From positions 1 through 64,000 of the forward strand of contig JAIORB010000006.1 in NCBI GenBank assembly GCA_021108325.1: 64,000 nt of DNA, in the 5' to 3' direction. The stretch comes from Bacteroidales bacterium. GTDB lineage: Bacteria; Bacteroidota; Bacteroidia; Bacteroidales; UBA12077. This document shows, piece by piece, positions 7,039-16,293 of the stretch (position 1 is the first letter of the stretch; each line of letters starts with the position of its first letter). The position numbers and the translations under genes were made by a program. The notes beneath the pieces were generated by a model that ran no database searches, was not told the DNA's origin, and saw only the letters and a program-made list of their open reading frames with translations.

Positions 7039-9555
7039 ATGAAAAAAATTAATCTTATCTTTTTGTTTTCAATATTAATGCAGTTTTCGTGGGCACAAAA
7101 CTCCCTTGAATTAAATAAATGGAAAATAACAAATCCCGAAAAAATAAATTTACCTGCATTTTCTGATATTGAAAATATTAATGGAGACACATTTAAAACA
7201 TCCGATTTATTAAGAGAAACTAAAGTTGATTTAAATAATAAATCATTAATCTGGAAAAATATTGAAGTAGGTACAGATAGTATTATTTTAAATCAAGCTG
7301 ACGAAAACAATCTTCTACTATTATCAAGTTATTTATCTGTTAATCGATGGACTAAAGGTTCATTGTATATAACTTTAAATGCGATTTATGAAGTTTATTT
7401 AGATGGCGAACTTATTAAAACAAAAAAGAATGCCGACCTAAGTTCCAATATAATAGATGTAAAACTCGACCGTGGAAATCATCAAATAGTAATTAAGCTT
7501 TTAACAAGCGATAAAGTTTTAAAACTTCAGTCTGAATTCACATATGGTGAAGAGTTTTCGGATTGCAATGCAACTGTTAGTTTAAACCCAAAAAGGTATT
7601 TTACCATTAATGATGTATTGGAAGGGAAAAATGTTTCATCGGCACAAATTTCATCAACAGGGAAATATGTTTTGATTAATTATTCAGAAGTTGTTCATGA
7701 CAGCGGGAAAAGCAAAAAATATTCTGAAATTTATGACCTTGAAAAACAAAAGAATATCACTGTTTTAAGAAACAAAAACATTTCGAATGTTAAATGGTTG
7801 CCACGAACAGATAAATTATCTTATGTTTCTGTATTTGAAGACAAATCAGAAATTTTTGTTTACGATATCTTAACCGGAAAAGAAAAATCTGTTGCCAAAG
7901 AAATTTCCGATTTATCAGATTATTCATGGTCACCAAACGAAGATTATATTATTTATTCTGAATATATAAAAGCTGAAAAACCGGGTGATTTAAAACGGAT
8001 TTACGGAAATGAAGACAGACTACCCTATTTCCGTAATCGCTCATTTTTACATAAAATTGATGTCAAATCCGGAAATATTGTTCAAATAACTTCAGGAAAT
8101 CTTTCTTCAAGTTTACATGACATTAAACCTGATGGATCGAAGATTTTATTTTCTATTTCTAAAATAGATTATTCTGAAGTGCCATTCCATAAACAAAATC
8201 TTTACGAAATGGATATTAAAACTAACGAATTAACAAGTATCTGGGAAAATAAGATTTATTCCGGATATGCTAAATATTCTCCGGATGGTGCTAAACTTTT
8301 AGTTCAGGGTGGACCGGAATGTTTCGGAGATTTAGGAATAAATGTAAGCGAAGGGAGGATTCCAAACAGCTATGATAGTCAGTTGTATATTTTTGATTTA
8401 GCAACAAAACAGGTTGAACCTATAACAAAGAATTTTGATCCTGCAATTGGCGATGCATACTGGAGTAAGGATAATCAAATTTATGTATCAGTAACTGATA
8501 AAGACTATGGAAATCTTTACCGGTACAACTTAAAATCAAAATCATTTGAGAAGATTAATTTATTGGTAGAAGTTTTAAAAAATATTGATTTCGCTTACAA
8601 TAAACCAACAGCAGTTTATACCGGCACAAGCATTTCTACTCCTAAAAAACTTTATACACTCGATTTGAAAAAAGAAACAAGCACTTTGCTCTCTTTTCCT
8701 GAAAAAGGAAGATTTACTGATATTCAATTTGGAAAAACCGAGCCCTGGAATTTTGAAAATAAAAATGGAACAACTATTTATGGCAGGGTTTACTATCCAC
8801 CAAATTATGATGCTACAAAAAAATATCCTGTCATTGTAAACTTTTATGGAGGCACATCTCCAATTAAAAGATCTTTTGGAGGACGTTACCCGATAAACAA
8901 CTGGGCTGCCGAAGGATACATTGTTTACGTTTTACAACCAAGCGGAGCTACCGGATTTGGCCAGGATTTTTCGGCTTTACATGTTAATGGCTGGGGATTC
9001 GATGCCATAGATGATATTATTGATGGAACTAAAAAGTTTCTGGAAACACACCCAAGTACTGATGCAGAAAATGTTGGATGTATCGGGGCATCATACGGAG
9101 GATACACAACTATGCTAATTCAAACCAGAACCGATATTTTTAAGACGGCTATTTCGCATGCAGGAATTAGTTCCTTAACAAGTTACTGGGGCGAGGGATA
9201 TTGGGGATATTCGTATAGCACAGGTGCAACAAAATTCAGTTATCCGTGGAACAGAAAAGACATTTATGTTAATAACAGCCCTGTTTATAATGCTGATAAA
9301 TTCCAGAATTCAATTCTCTTATTACATGGAACTACTGACACGAATGTTCCTGTTGGTGAGAGTTTGCAATACTATGCAGCATTAAAACTTTTAGGAAAAG
9401 ATGTTGAAATGGTATTAGTTGATGGACAAAATCACTGGATATTAGATTACAAAAAACGAATTAAATGGCATTATACTATCATGTCGTGGTTTGATAAAAA
9501 ATTAAAAGATCAGCCACAACAATGGAATGATATGTATCCTAAGAAGAATTTGTGA
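7039..9555 (+). CDS. S9 family prolyl oligopeptidase (dipeptidyl-peptidase type), secreted
   Basis: An 838-residue protein with a signal peptide (MKKINLIFLFSILMQFSWAQ). Residues about 180-580 form a WD/beta-propeller-like region; the C-terminal third is an S9 alpha/beta-hydrolase. The triad is visible: Ser685 in GASYGGY, Asp767 in HGTTDTNVP and His799 in GQNHWI. Such enzymes cleave peptides, often after proline or alanine, in the periplasm. It is convergent with the T9SS plug gene, with a shared terminator between them. Exact specificity is not predictable. Confidence 0.88.
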   Translation: MKKINLIFLFSILMQFSWAQNSLELNKWKITNPEKINLPAFSDIENINGDTFKTSDLLRETKVDLNNKSLIWKNIEVGTDSIILNQADENNLLLLSSYLSVNRWTKGSLYITLNAIYEVYLDGELIKTKKNADLSSNIIDVKLDRGNHQIVIKLLTSDKVLKLQSEFTYGEEFSDCNATVSLNPKRYFTINDVLEGKNVSSAQISSTGKYVLINYSEVVHDSGKSKKYSEIYDLEKQKNITVLRNKNISNVKWLPRTDKLSYVSVFEDKSEIFVYDILTGKEKSVAKEISDLSDYSWSPNEDYIIYSEYIKAEKPGDLKRIYGNEDRLPYFRNRSFLHKIDVKSGNIVQITSGNLSSSLHDIKPDGSKILFSISKIDYSEVPFHKQNLYEMDIKTNELTSIWENKIYSGYAKYSPDGAKLLVQGGPECFGDLGINVSEGRIPNSYDSQLYIFDLATKQVEPITKNFDPAIGDAYWSKDNQIYVSVTDKDYGNLYRYNLKSKSFEKINLLVEVLKNIDFAYNKPTAVYTGTSISTPKKLYTLDLKKETSTLLSFPEKGRFTDIQFGKTEPWNFENKNGTTIYGRVYYPPNYDATKKYPVIVNFYGGTSPIKRSFGGRYPINNWAAEGYIVYVLQPSGATGFGQDFSALHVNGWGFDAIDDIIDGTKKFLETHPSTDAENVGCIGASYGGYTTMLIQTRTDIFKTAISHAGISSLTSYWGEGYWGYSYSTGATKFSYPWNRKDIYVNNSPVYNADKFQNSILLLHGTTDTNVPVGESLQYYAALKLLGKDVEMVLVDGQNHWILDYKKRIKWHYTIMSWFDKKLKDQPQQWNDMYPKKNL

Positions 9556-9567
9556 GATATTTAACAA

Positions 9568-9606
9568 ATCCTGTCAGGGTTTAAAAACCCTGACAGGATG
9601 TTTTTT
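9568..9606. terminator. Bidirectional terminator between the S9 peptidase and plug genes
   Basis: ATCCTGTCAGGGTTT (9568-9582) pairs with AAACCCTGACAGGAT (9584-9598), with T-runs to the right and an A-rich left side. It sits between two convergent genes. Confidence 0.8.
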
Positions 9607-10861
9607 ATTTAATTACAGAATTAATTTCTTTTACCCCTATTAGTCGATCATAATTACGGCGAAAATCGTGGTAATAAACTAATATAGTATAAGAATTTTC
9701 GGTTTGAGCATGATTACCTTCAATATAAGTAAAGTCCGGTTTACTATTTTCCATTAAAACATACTGGTAGTTATAATATCCCTGTTTTAGTTGCAATCGG
9801 CCTTCATAAGCTTTTTGCTCAAAATTATATCGCATTTTATTTTCTTCTGTAAAATCATAATTTGTTAATGCACCCCAGATGTAAATTTCACCTTGTTGCA
9901 TTGGAGCACTCATGTTAAGTGTAAAGTAAACAAAAGAATAATCTGCTTCAGTTTCCGGGAAATCACTTTGCGTAACATCTATCTTAAACAGTCCGTTAAT
10001 ATCCGGTTTGTATTGGTAATCTTCAAAAGTTCTATCCCTGTTTTCTGCCAGTAAAAAATGATACATATTATCGACAAAATTTATATTCTTTATATTTTCA
10101 GCCGTATAGTGAATATTTTTTGTGTTGAAATGGTGAAATTCATTTCCTCCTTTAAATTTCAAAACACTAAAATTGTTAAACGTAAACTCATTATCTTTTA
10201 TTAAATCAGGCTGAGTCAATTCCAAATAATTAATCCAGTTATAATTTTTTAATATCTGAACTTTTAAGTTTTGGTTTATATCATAAAATTCATTTTCAAA
10301 ATAATCAACCACTATTTCCAACTCCTGATCGTTATAGAAATACGCTGTCTGGTTCATATTCCTCACGATTCCTTCAATATTTGTTTTCCGTTCAACTACC
10401 ATAAACCTTTTATTAAAAACAATCTCATCAGTATTTGAGTTTTCATACACCTGTAATACATAGTTGCCTGAAATCATTGGTCGCATATATTCGTTTGGTA
10501 GTTTTAATGAATAATGTGTGTAATTAATAGTAGTATTAAAAGATGATTGATATTCAGATATTTGATCCTCGAAATAACCATCAATGTATTCACTTTCGTC
10601 TAAATCAGACGGAGTCCAATCTGAATTGCAATGAATAATTTTATAATTGTAATCTTTTGTATCTGCACTTAAATCATCAAACCTGAGTGTTAAATATTTA
10701 CTGCTACCCAAGTCCCATATAGGTAATGACAAATCATCCCCTTCGGCATACATCAATACAGTTTTAATGTTTTTATTGTAAATCTTATTGTATAAAACAT
10801 CCTGACAAAAGCCCGAATAAAATAAAAAGCTTACCACTATTAAAAACAAAATCTTTTTCAT
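9605..10861 (-). CDS. Type IX secretion system plug protein (DUF5103)
   Basis: The open frame extends to 10909, but I place the start at 10861, where MKKILFLIVVSFLFYSGFCQ gives a clean signal peptide; the upstream 16 residues look non-coding. The mature protein is about 400 residues with the layout of DUF5103/'Plug' proteins: an N-terminal beta domain (IHCNSDWTPSDLDESEY, typical) and a C-terminal domain ending YHDFRRNYDRLIG. In Bacteroidota this protein blocks the SprA translocon channel of the type IX secretion system. It supports the view that the organism has a T9SS, as do gldD and gldE at 53-55 kb. Confidence 0.8.
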   Translation of the reverse strand: MKKILFLIVVSFLFYSGFCQDVLYNKIYNKNIKTVLMYAEGDDLSLPIWDLGSSKYLTLRFDDLSADTKDYNYKIIHCNSDWTPSDLDESEYIDGYFEDQISEYQSSFNTTINYTHYSLKLPNEYMRPMISGNYVLQVYENSNTDEIVFNKRFMVVERKTNIEGIVRNMNQTAYFYNDQELEIVVDYFENEFYDINQNLKVQILKNYNWINYLELTQPDLIKDNEFTFNNFSVLKFKGGNEFHHFNTKNIHYTAENIKNINFVDNMYHFLLAENRDRTFEDYQYKPDINGLFKIDVTQSDFPETEADYSFVYFTLNMSAPMQQGEIYIWGALTNYDFTEENKMRYNFEQKAYEGRLQLKQGYYNYQYVLMENSKPDFTYIEGNHAQTENSYTILVYYHDFRRNYDRLIGVKEINSVIK

Positions 10862-10891
10862 GATGAACAGGTTTGAAGCAAAGATAAAAAT

Positions 10892-10926
10892 AAAAAAGCC
10901 ACCACCCATAAACAGGTGATGACTTT
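10892..10926 (-). terminator. Terminator after the beta-propeller/Ig-like gene
   Basis: On the minus strand AAAGTCATCACC pairs imperfectly with GGTGGTGGCTTT and is followed by a long T-run. It lies between the 642-residue protein's stop and the plug gene start, so these are probably separate units. Confidence 0.6.
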
Positions 10927-10960
10927 ACAGCTTGATTTTTAAAATCAGCCCCTAATCAAA

Positions 10961-12889
10961 TCATTTATTAACTTCATCAATTCTATCTGTAATACTTTCG
11001 TATCTTGCCTGAAAACCTTCATCGTTTCCACATTCATGTAATTGAGACCATTCAAGGGCAAAATTTCCAATCTCCGCTGCCATATTTGCAATTTTCATAA
11101 CTGCATCCATATCCATCGGATTTTCATTTACTCTTTTCTTAAGTGGCACATATTTATCTGCCCAAACTTCATATCTGTTCAGATAATCTTCACAGGTTTT
11201 CGATTTTACCGGATCTAACTTACTATCTGTTTCAATACCCTCATCATCTTTAGCTTTTGTTTCGTATGTGTCTTGCTTTGTTGATTCACCAACAACTTCT
11301 TCACTTTTAGAACTGCTGGTTATTTCAGATTTTCCTGTTTTTAAAATTTGACTTTTAACAGGCTTACAATTATTCTTGTACTTGACACTACCTTTTTCTT
11401 CTCCTGCATTTGTTACTCTTAATGTAATTGTAACAGTACTATGCTGTCCATTACTCCCTGGATGCTTATTATCATTACATAACACAAGCATTTGCATTTC
11501 ACCTTCGCCCAAACCTACAGTACCTTTTAATGTAGCAGAACCGTTTCCATGATCAATTAATTTGTATCCATTGGGTAAAATTATCGAGTAAATTTCTACT
11601 GGATCGCACTCCGGATCATTAGCATATATTTTAGCAGACCATTCTTCGCCAGGTTTTACATTAGTTTTCCCTTTGAAATAGATATTGGGTCTATAATTAC
11701 AATCAATTTCGGGATTTCCCTCAAACCAAAATTTTGTATGTACTATTTCTTTCTCTGAAGCATACAAAACATGAACATGGTTCTTATTATCTATTACCAT
11801 ATCAGTATATCTTACAAAATATTTCCTGTCATCGTAAACTTTTTTCCATGCTTGCTCACAATTACATGTACGATAAGCAAAAGATAAGCCCCAACCATTT
11901 CCATAAGCTAAATACATTACCCCATTTTTATCTACCCCCATTGCCGGTTTTTTCATATTCCCAATCTTATCAATATACCAGTTTCCATTACAAGGATTCC
12001 TTGTTACAACATTTAAACCTTGATAATCATCTCCTCCAAATAAATCTCGATAAGCAAATGCCGGAGTTCCATCAGGAGATAAACATAAAGATGTATTTTG
12101 CTTTCCTCCATTCATGTCATTATCAATTTTAATTTGCTTAATGTTCCATTTATTCCCATTTATAGTTTTCTGAGCAAAATTTATTGAATTTTTCCCACCA
12201 AAACTTACCATGACATTGTTATTATAAGTGACTATTGAAGGGTCAGTACCATATCCTTTGTAAGTGTCTGTAATACCCCTTTTAATAATTTCATTTTCCC
12301 ATTTTCCATTTGCAGATTTATAAAAATACATTGCCGCCATATCAAAAATCTTCTCTTGTAAATCGCGCCCATCACCGGATATAATTAAATGCACCCCTCC
12401 TTTGTTATCTGTACACATATCTATATAATCTTCCCACACATAAAACTTGAATAATTTCGGGGTATTATCATTATTAATCTCTGAGAAAGTCCATTTGCTA
12501 TCAGACACTTTCTTTGTGCCGTAAATCAATGCAGAGGGATGTCTTGTAAAAACCACATGGATTTTATCATTTTTATCTATGGCAATTGCCGGATAAGCAG
12601 CATCGTATCCATTTTTATCTTTTGTAATTAATACTTCTGTTTTCCATTCTCCCGATTTATTCGTTGCAAAATATGCATTTCCATTGTATGGGTCATGAAA
12701 AACAGTAGATAGGTTTCCTTTACTATCAATAGCAAGCTTTACGTGTTTGAAATTGATAACTTTATCCGTTTTATATACAATGCTTGATTTATTCTTAACC
12801 TGAATATTATCTAAATCAGGGTTTACTTTTTGGGCTTTTGAATAAAAACTGAATACAAAAGCCATTGCTATGATTAGGAGCTTTTTCAT
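10961..12889 (-). CDS. Secreted protein with propeller-like repeats and an Ig-like domain, function unknown
   Basis: A 642-residue protein with signal peptide MKKLLIIAMAFVFSFYSKAQ. Residues about 45-380 contain repeated units such as AIDKNDKIHVVFTRHP, CTDNKGGVHLIISGDGR, SPDGTPAFAYRD and VIDNKNHVHVLYAS, typical of BNR/sialidase-like beta-propeller blades. Residues about 400-485 look like an Ig/cadherin-like domain (PGEEWSAKIYANDPECDP to VTITLRV). The Lys/Ser/Glu-rich linker is followed by a helical, Cys-containing tail. No T9SS C-terminal sorting domain is recognised. I do not assign a function. Confidence 0.6.
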   Translation of the reverse strand: MKKLLIIAMAFVFSFYSKAQKVNPDLDNIQVKNKSSIVYKTDKVINFKHVKLAIDSKGNLSTVFHDPYNGNAYFATNKSGEWKTEVLITKDKNGYDAAYPAIAIDKNDKIHVVFTRHPSALIYGTKKVSDSKWTFSEINNDNTPKLFKFYVWEDYIDMCTDNKGGVHLIISGDGRDLQEKIFDMAAMYFYKSANGKWENEIIKRGITDTYKGYGTDPSIVTYNNNVMVSFGGKNSINFAQKTINGNKWNIKQIKIDNDMNGGKQNTSLCLSPDGTPAFAYRDLFGGDDYQGLNVVTRNPCNGNWYIDKIGNMKKPAMGVDKNGVMYLAYGNGWGLSFAYRTCNCEQAWKKVYDDRKYFVRYTDMVIDNKNHVHVLYASEKEIVHTKFWFEGNPEIDCNYRPNIYFKGKTNVKPGEEWSAKIYANDPECDPVEIYSIILPNGYKLIDHGNGSATLKGTVGLGEGEMQMLVLCNDNKHPGSNGQHSTVTITLRVTNAGEEKGSVKYKNNCKPVKSQILKTGKSEITSSSKSEEVVGESTKQDTYETKAKDDEGIETDSKLDPVKSKTCEDYLNRYEVWADKYVPLKKRVNENPMDMDAVMKIANMAAEIGNFALEWSQLHECGNDEGFQARYESITDRIDEVNK

Positions 12890-12965
12890 AATAATTGGGT
12901 TAAATTAATAACTACACTATTTTTTCTCTTATTAAAGTTACTTTAATTTGGAAATTAATCAATCA

Positions 12966-13436
12966 TTAATAAGATTCATCAACAACTTTCACATAGAAAC
13001 TACCACTCACATTTTTTACCACATCGCCTGATGCTCCACCTTCCAGAGTGCCAGTAAAGGTTCCTTTAATGTAATCATTATATTGGGTAACTTTAATTTC
13101 AAAACTTGTGCTCATGCCATCTCCATTATATGCATCATAATTACCTTCGGATGCTTCTACTGTCATTGCAGCATCAGTGCTACTTTTTGTGTAAGTTCCA
13201 GTAGTATTCCCTGTAATTTCAATCCAAAAATAATAGCCGGACTGTTGGCAAGCTACAGTAGTTGAGGATCCATCATAATAAGCTTCAATAGCAATTATTC
13301 CTGTACCTTTATAAGTACTACCATCGAACGTAAACTCGACATATTGTTCCGGATTAGAATCATCATCATCACTACAAGCTGTAAAACTAAATACAGAAAT
13401 AGTTAAAACTGTTAAAATCAATAATGTTTTTTTCAT
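12966..13436 (-). CDS. Surface lipoprotein, function unknown
   Basis: A 156-residue protein with a type II signal peptide and lipobox FTAC (Cys21), followed at once by SDDDDSN. An acidic run just after the Cys resembles the lipoprotein export signal of Bacteroidota, so surface exposure is likely. The rest is Thr/Ser/Tyr-rich and predicted beta, in the style of small Bacteroidota lipoproteins with an immunoglobulin- or lipocalin-like fold. It is followed by the LytTR/LytS pair on the same strand at a 170-base distance. No specific family recognised. Confidence 0.65.
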   Translation of the reverse strand: MKKTLLILTVLTISVFSFTACSDDDDSNPEQYVEFTFDGSTYKGTGIIAIEAYYDGSSTTVACQQSGYYFWIEITGNTTGTYTKSSTDAAMTVEASEGNYDAYNGDGMSTSFEIKVTQYNDYIKGTFTGTLEGGASGDVVKNVSGSFYVKVVDESY

Positions 13437-13606
13437 AGTTGTAAAGTTTTATTGTTATTAAATTAATGTGTTAAACTCAAAAACTAAGATATAAGCATTA
13501 TTCATTATTGTTTGAGCAAATTTGAATTCAAACAACAATACTTTGAATTCCAAGAAGCCAAAACAGAATTTAAAAAAAGACACTAGAAATATGTAATCAA
13601 ATGTGA

Positions 13607-14356
13607 CTATAAAGAATCTAAATATTCCATTAGAACAGCACGTTTTTGTTGCGAAACCGGAATGTTTGAATTATCGGACATTACAATTGCACCACCCGAT
13701 TGTTTATCGAAATATGAAATGTAATTTAAATTAATTAAATGTGATTGATGAGTACGCATAAAACCAAGGGGAGATAACATTTCATCATACTTTTTTATTG
13801 CTTTGGAAATTACAATTTTATTACCTGTATTTGTGTAAAAAGTAGTATAAGTATTATCAGATTCACATCGAATAATATCTTTCATATCTAAAATATGAAT
13901 TTTGTCGGATGTTTTTAAAACTAATTTTTTAACACCCGTAACTGAATTATTAAAATTGGAAAAAAAAGTATCAAGCTTCAACTTATACTGATCATCCAAC
14001 TTTTCTTCCAATACATTATTCACAGAATTTATTAACTCAACAGGATTTAATGGTTTAAGAATATAATCAAAGGCACTAAATTTAAAAGCTTGTATTGCAT
14101 ACTCCTGATAAGCAGTTATAAAAATCACTTTATATTGTTTGTGGTCTATTTGCTTAAGAATATCAAAGCCTTTACCATCGGGCAAATCAATATCCAGGAA
14201 TAATAGTTCGGGTTCATTTTTAAGAATTGACTCCACTGCACTTTTTACCGTTCCTGCTTTAGCAACAATTTCAATTTCGGAAAACTGACTTTTTAATATA
14301 CTTTCTATTGCATTTTGAGCATGAATTTCGTCATCAACTATAATTGCTTTAATCAT
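13607..14356 (-). CDS. LytTR-family response regulator
   Basis: A 249-residue regulator with a receiver domain (DDE at residues 8-10, Asp55 in LLFLDIDLPDG, LKPL) and a C-terminal LytTR domain (FMRTHQSHLINLNYI and IPVSQQKR). It directly follows the sensor kinase gene (2-base gap) and is its evident partner. It is unlike the regulator at 4.3 kb in detail, so the window has two independent LytS/LytTR systems. Confidence 0.92.
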   Translation of the reverse strand: MIKAIIVDDEIHAQNAIESILKSQFSEIEIVAKAGTVKSAVESILKNEPELLFLDIDLPDGKGFDILKQIDHKQYKVIFITAYQEYAIQAFKFSAFDYILKPLNPVELINSVNNVLEEKLDDQYKLKLDTFFSNFNNSVTGVKKLVLKTSDKIHILDMKDIIRCESDNTYTTFYTNTGNKIVISKAIKKYDEMLSPLGFMRTHQSHLINLNYISYFDKQSGGAIVMSDNSNIPVSQQKRAVLMEYLDSL

Positions 14357-14358
14357 AA

Positions 14359-16155
14359 TTATTTTTTTTGTGGTATAATAAAATCAACTCTAACTCCTTT
14401 ATTTTCTTTCTCAGGAAAAGCTTCCGATATATCCATTTTAATATTAATATTAAATAATTTGGCTACATTATCTATTCGTTCTTTGGTTATTACGGTTGCC
14501 AGCGATTTATGTTTACTTCTATTTTCTTCCGTTTTTGCATAACCCACTCCATTATCAATAATTGAAATCTTTAAATCTGATTTTAAAAGCTTATAATTGA
14601 TATTAATAATCCCATCCTTTTCGATTTGTCGCATACCGTGTTCAACAGCATTCTCGATACATGGCTGTATTAACATTGGCGGAATTTTCACAATCTCAGT
14701 GTTAATATTATCATCTATAAAAACAGAATAATTAAATTTATCACTAAATCTTAATTTTTGCAACTTCAAATAATGATTTACAAAATCAATATCTTCTTTT
14801 AGAGTTATCAAATCTTTTCTGGAATTCTCAAGTACCAATCGCATTAAACCTGAAAACTCAGAAATATAAGTTACTGATTCCATAGAATTATTGGAAAGAA
14901 TAAAATTCTGTATTGCCGATAAAGAATTGTAAATGAAATGCGGATTCATTTGCGAACGCAACAGTTTTTGTTTGTTTTGCTCAATGTTTAACCGAGATTT
15001 CAGTTTGTTTTGTCGGAATAAGAGCATAGATACAGCCACAATCAAAATAATAGATATTATTGCAACAACAAGAAGGTATTTCTGAGTGTCCAGCTGTTGT
15101 TGTTTAAGCTGATTTTCTTTATCAAGAATTTCTATTTGCTGTTCTTTTTTCTCAGTTTGATATTGAATTTCCAATTCTGCAATTCTATTTTCACTTTCAA
15201 TAGAAAGCAAGCTGTCTTTTATTTCTGTAAATTTTAAATACCCGGTAAGTGCTTCTTCATAATTCCTTCTTTGTTGATTCAATTCATACAATAGATAATA
15301 AAATTGTTTCAACATTTTTATTGATTGAATTTCATTTGAAATTCTAATACCTTCTTCAATTACTAATTCTGCATTTTTATAATCAGATTTTTGAATATAA
15401 ATATTTGCGATATTTTTATACGATTCTGCAATAAGGTGTGAGTGTTGTATCTTTTTGCGAATTTCTAAAGATTCATAGAAAAGTTGCATGGCAAACTTAA
15501 ATTGTTTTTTCCCCAGATAAACATTACCCATAGAATTCAGAGCATTTGATTCACCTAATGGGTATTTAATTTCCCTGAATATCTCCAGAGCTTTAGTAAA
15601 ATATTCCAAAGATTTATCAAGGCTATCTAATCCATAATATACACGACCAATACTATTATAAGAAAGCCCAATACCCTTTTTATCCTGCATCTCCATGCGA
15701 ATTTCAAGTGCTTGCTTGTAATAGTCAAGTGTTTTTTCATATTTATCATATTCGGCATAAATAAATCCTATATTATTCAATGACATCGCCTGATATTTTT
15801 TATTTCCTGTATTTTCACTTATTCTCAATACCATTCTGTATTGACTTATTGCATTATCATACTCTCCATTAAACCAGAATATTACACCTTGTTTATTGTA
15901 GATTTTTAGTTTTTGTCCTGAATTAGCATATTTTAATGCTTCTTTATAATAAATATTGGATTCAAAATACCTACTTGTATTATAAAAGATATTTCCGATA
16001 GAATAATATGTTTTAAAAATTTCAATAGTATCATTTTCTTCAATATGAATAGATAGACTTTTTTGCAAACTGTCAATTTTTTGCTCAGATTGAGAGTAAG
16101 CAGTAGCTTGTATCAAACAAAAAAACAGAAAGGGAATTATCGCAATTTTTCTCAT
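14359..16155 (-). CDS. TPR-containing LytS-type sensor histidine kinase
   Basis: A 598-residue kinase with a signal peptide, about six tetratricopeptide repeats (residues 35-310; for example ALEIFREIKYPLGESNALNSM), a coiled coil, one membrane helix near residue 360 (LLVVAIISIILIVAVSMLLF) and a His_kinase domain. The H-box is MNPHFIYNSLSAIQNFI and the N-box is MLIQPCIENAVEHGM. Periplasmic TPRs probably sense a protein or peptide. It forms an operon with the downstream LytTR regulator. Confidence 0.9.
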   Translation of the reverse strand: MRKIAIIPFLFFCLIQATAYSQSEQKIDSLQKSLSIHIEENDTIEIFKTYYSIGNIFYNTSRYFESNIYYKEALKYANSGQKLKIYNKQGVIFWFNGEYDNAISQYRMVLRISENTGNKKYQAMSLNNIGFIYAEYDKYEKTLDYYKQALEIRMEMQDKKGIGLSYNSIGRVYYGLDSLDKSLEYFTKALEIFREIKYPLGESNALNSMGNVYLGKKQFKFAMQLFYESLEIRKKIQHSHLIAESYKNIANIYIQKSDYKNAELVIEEGIRISNEIQSIKMLKQFYYLLYELNQQRRNYEEALTGYLKFTEIKDSLLSIESENRIAELEIQYQTEKKEQQIEILDKENQLKQQQLDTQKYLLVVAIISIILIVAVSMLLFRQNKLKSRLNIEQNKQKLLRSQMNPHFIYNSLSAIQNFILSNNSMESVTYISEFSGLMRLVLENSRKDLITLKEDIDFVNHYLKLQKLRFSDKFNYSVFIDDNINTEIVKIPPMLIQPCIENAVEHGMRQIEKDGIININYKLLKSDLKISIIDNGVGYAKTEENRSKHKSLATVITKERIDNVAKLFNINIKMDISEAFPEKENKGVRVDFIIPQKK

Positions 16156-16293
16156 CTAAACATCACTTTATATTTTAAATATATATAAAGATACTCTAAT
16201 AAAAATAATGAGAACCTTGAGTTACAATTCTTAACTTTCATTTATTATCTTTAAAGTCTTTATATTAAAAACATATTAATCAAAAATAAACCT

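Noticed and set aside
10862-10909. Longer start for the T9SS plug gene
   Set aside because: MGGGFFIFIF lies over the terminator region of the upstream gene; the internal ATG gives the typical signal peptide.
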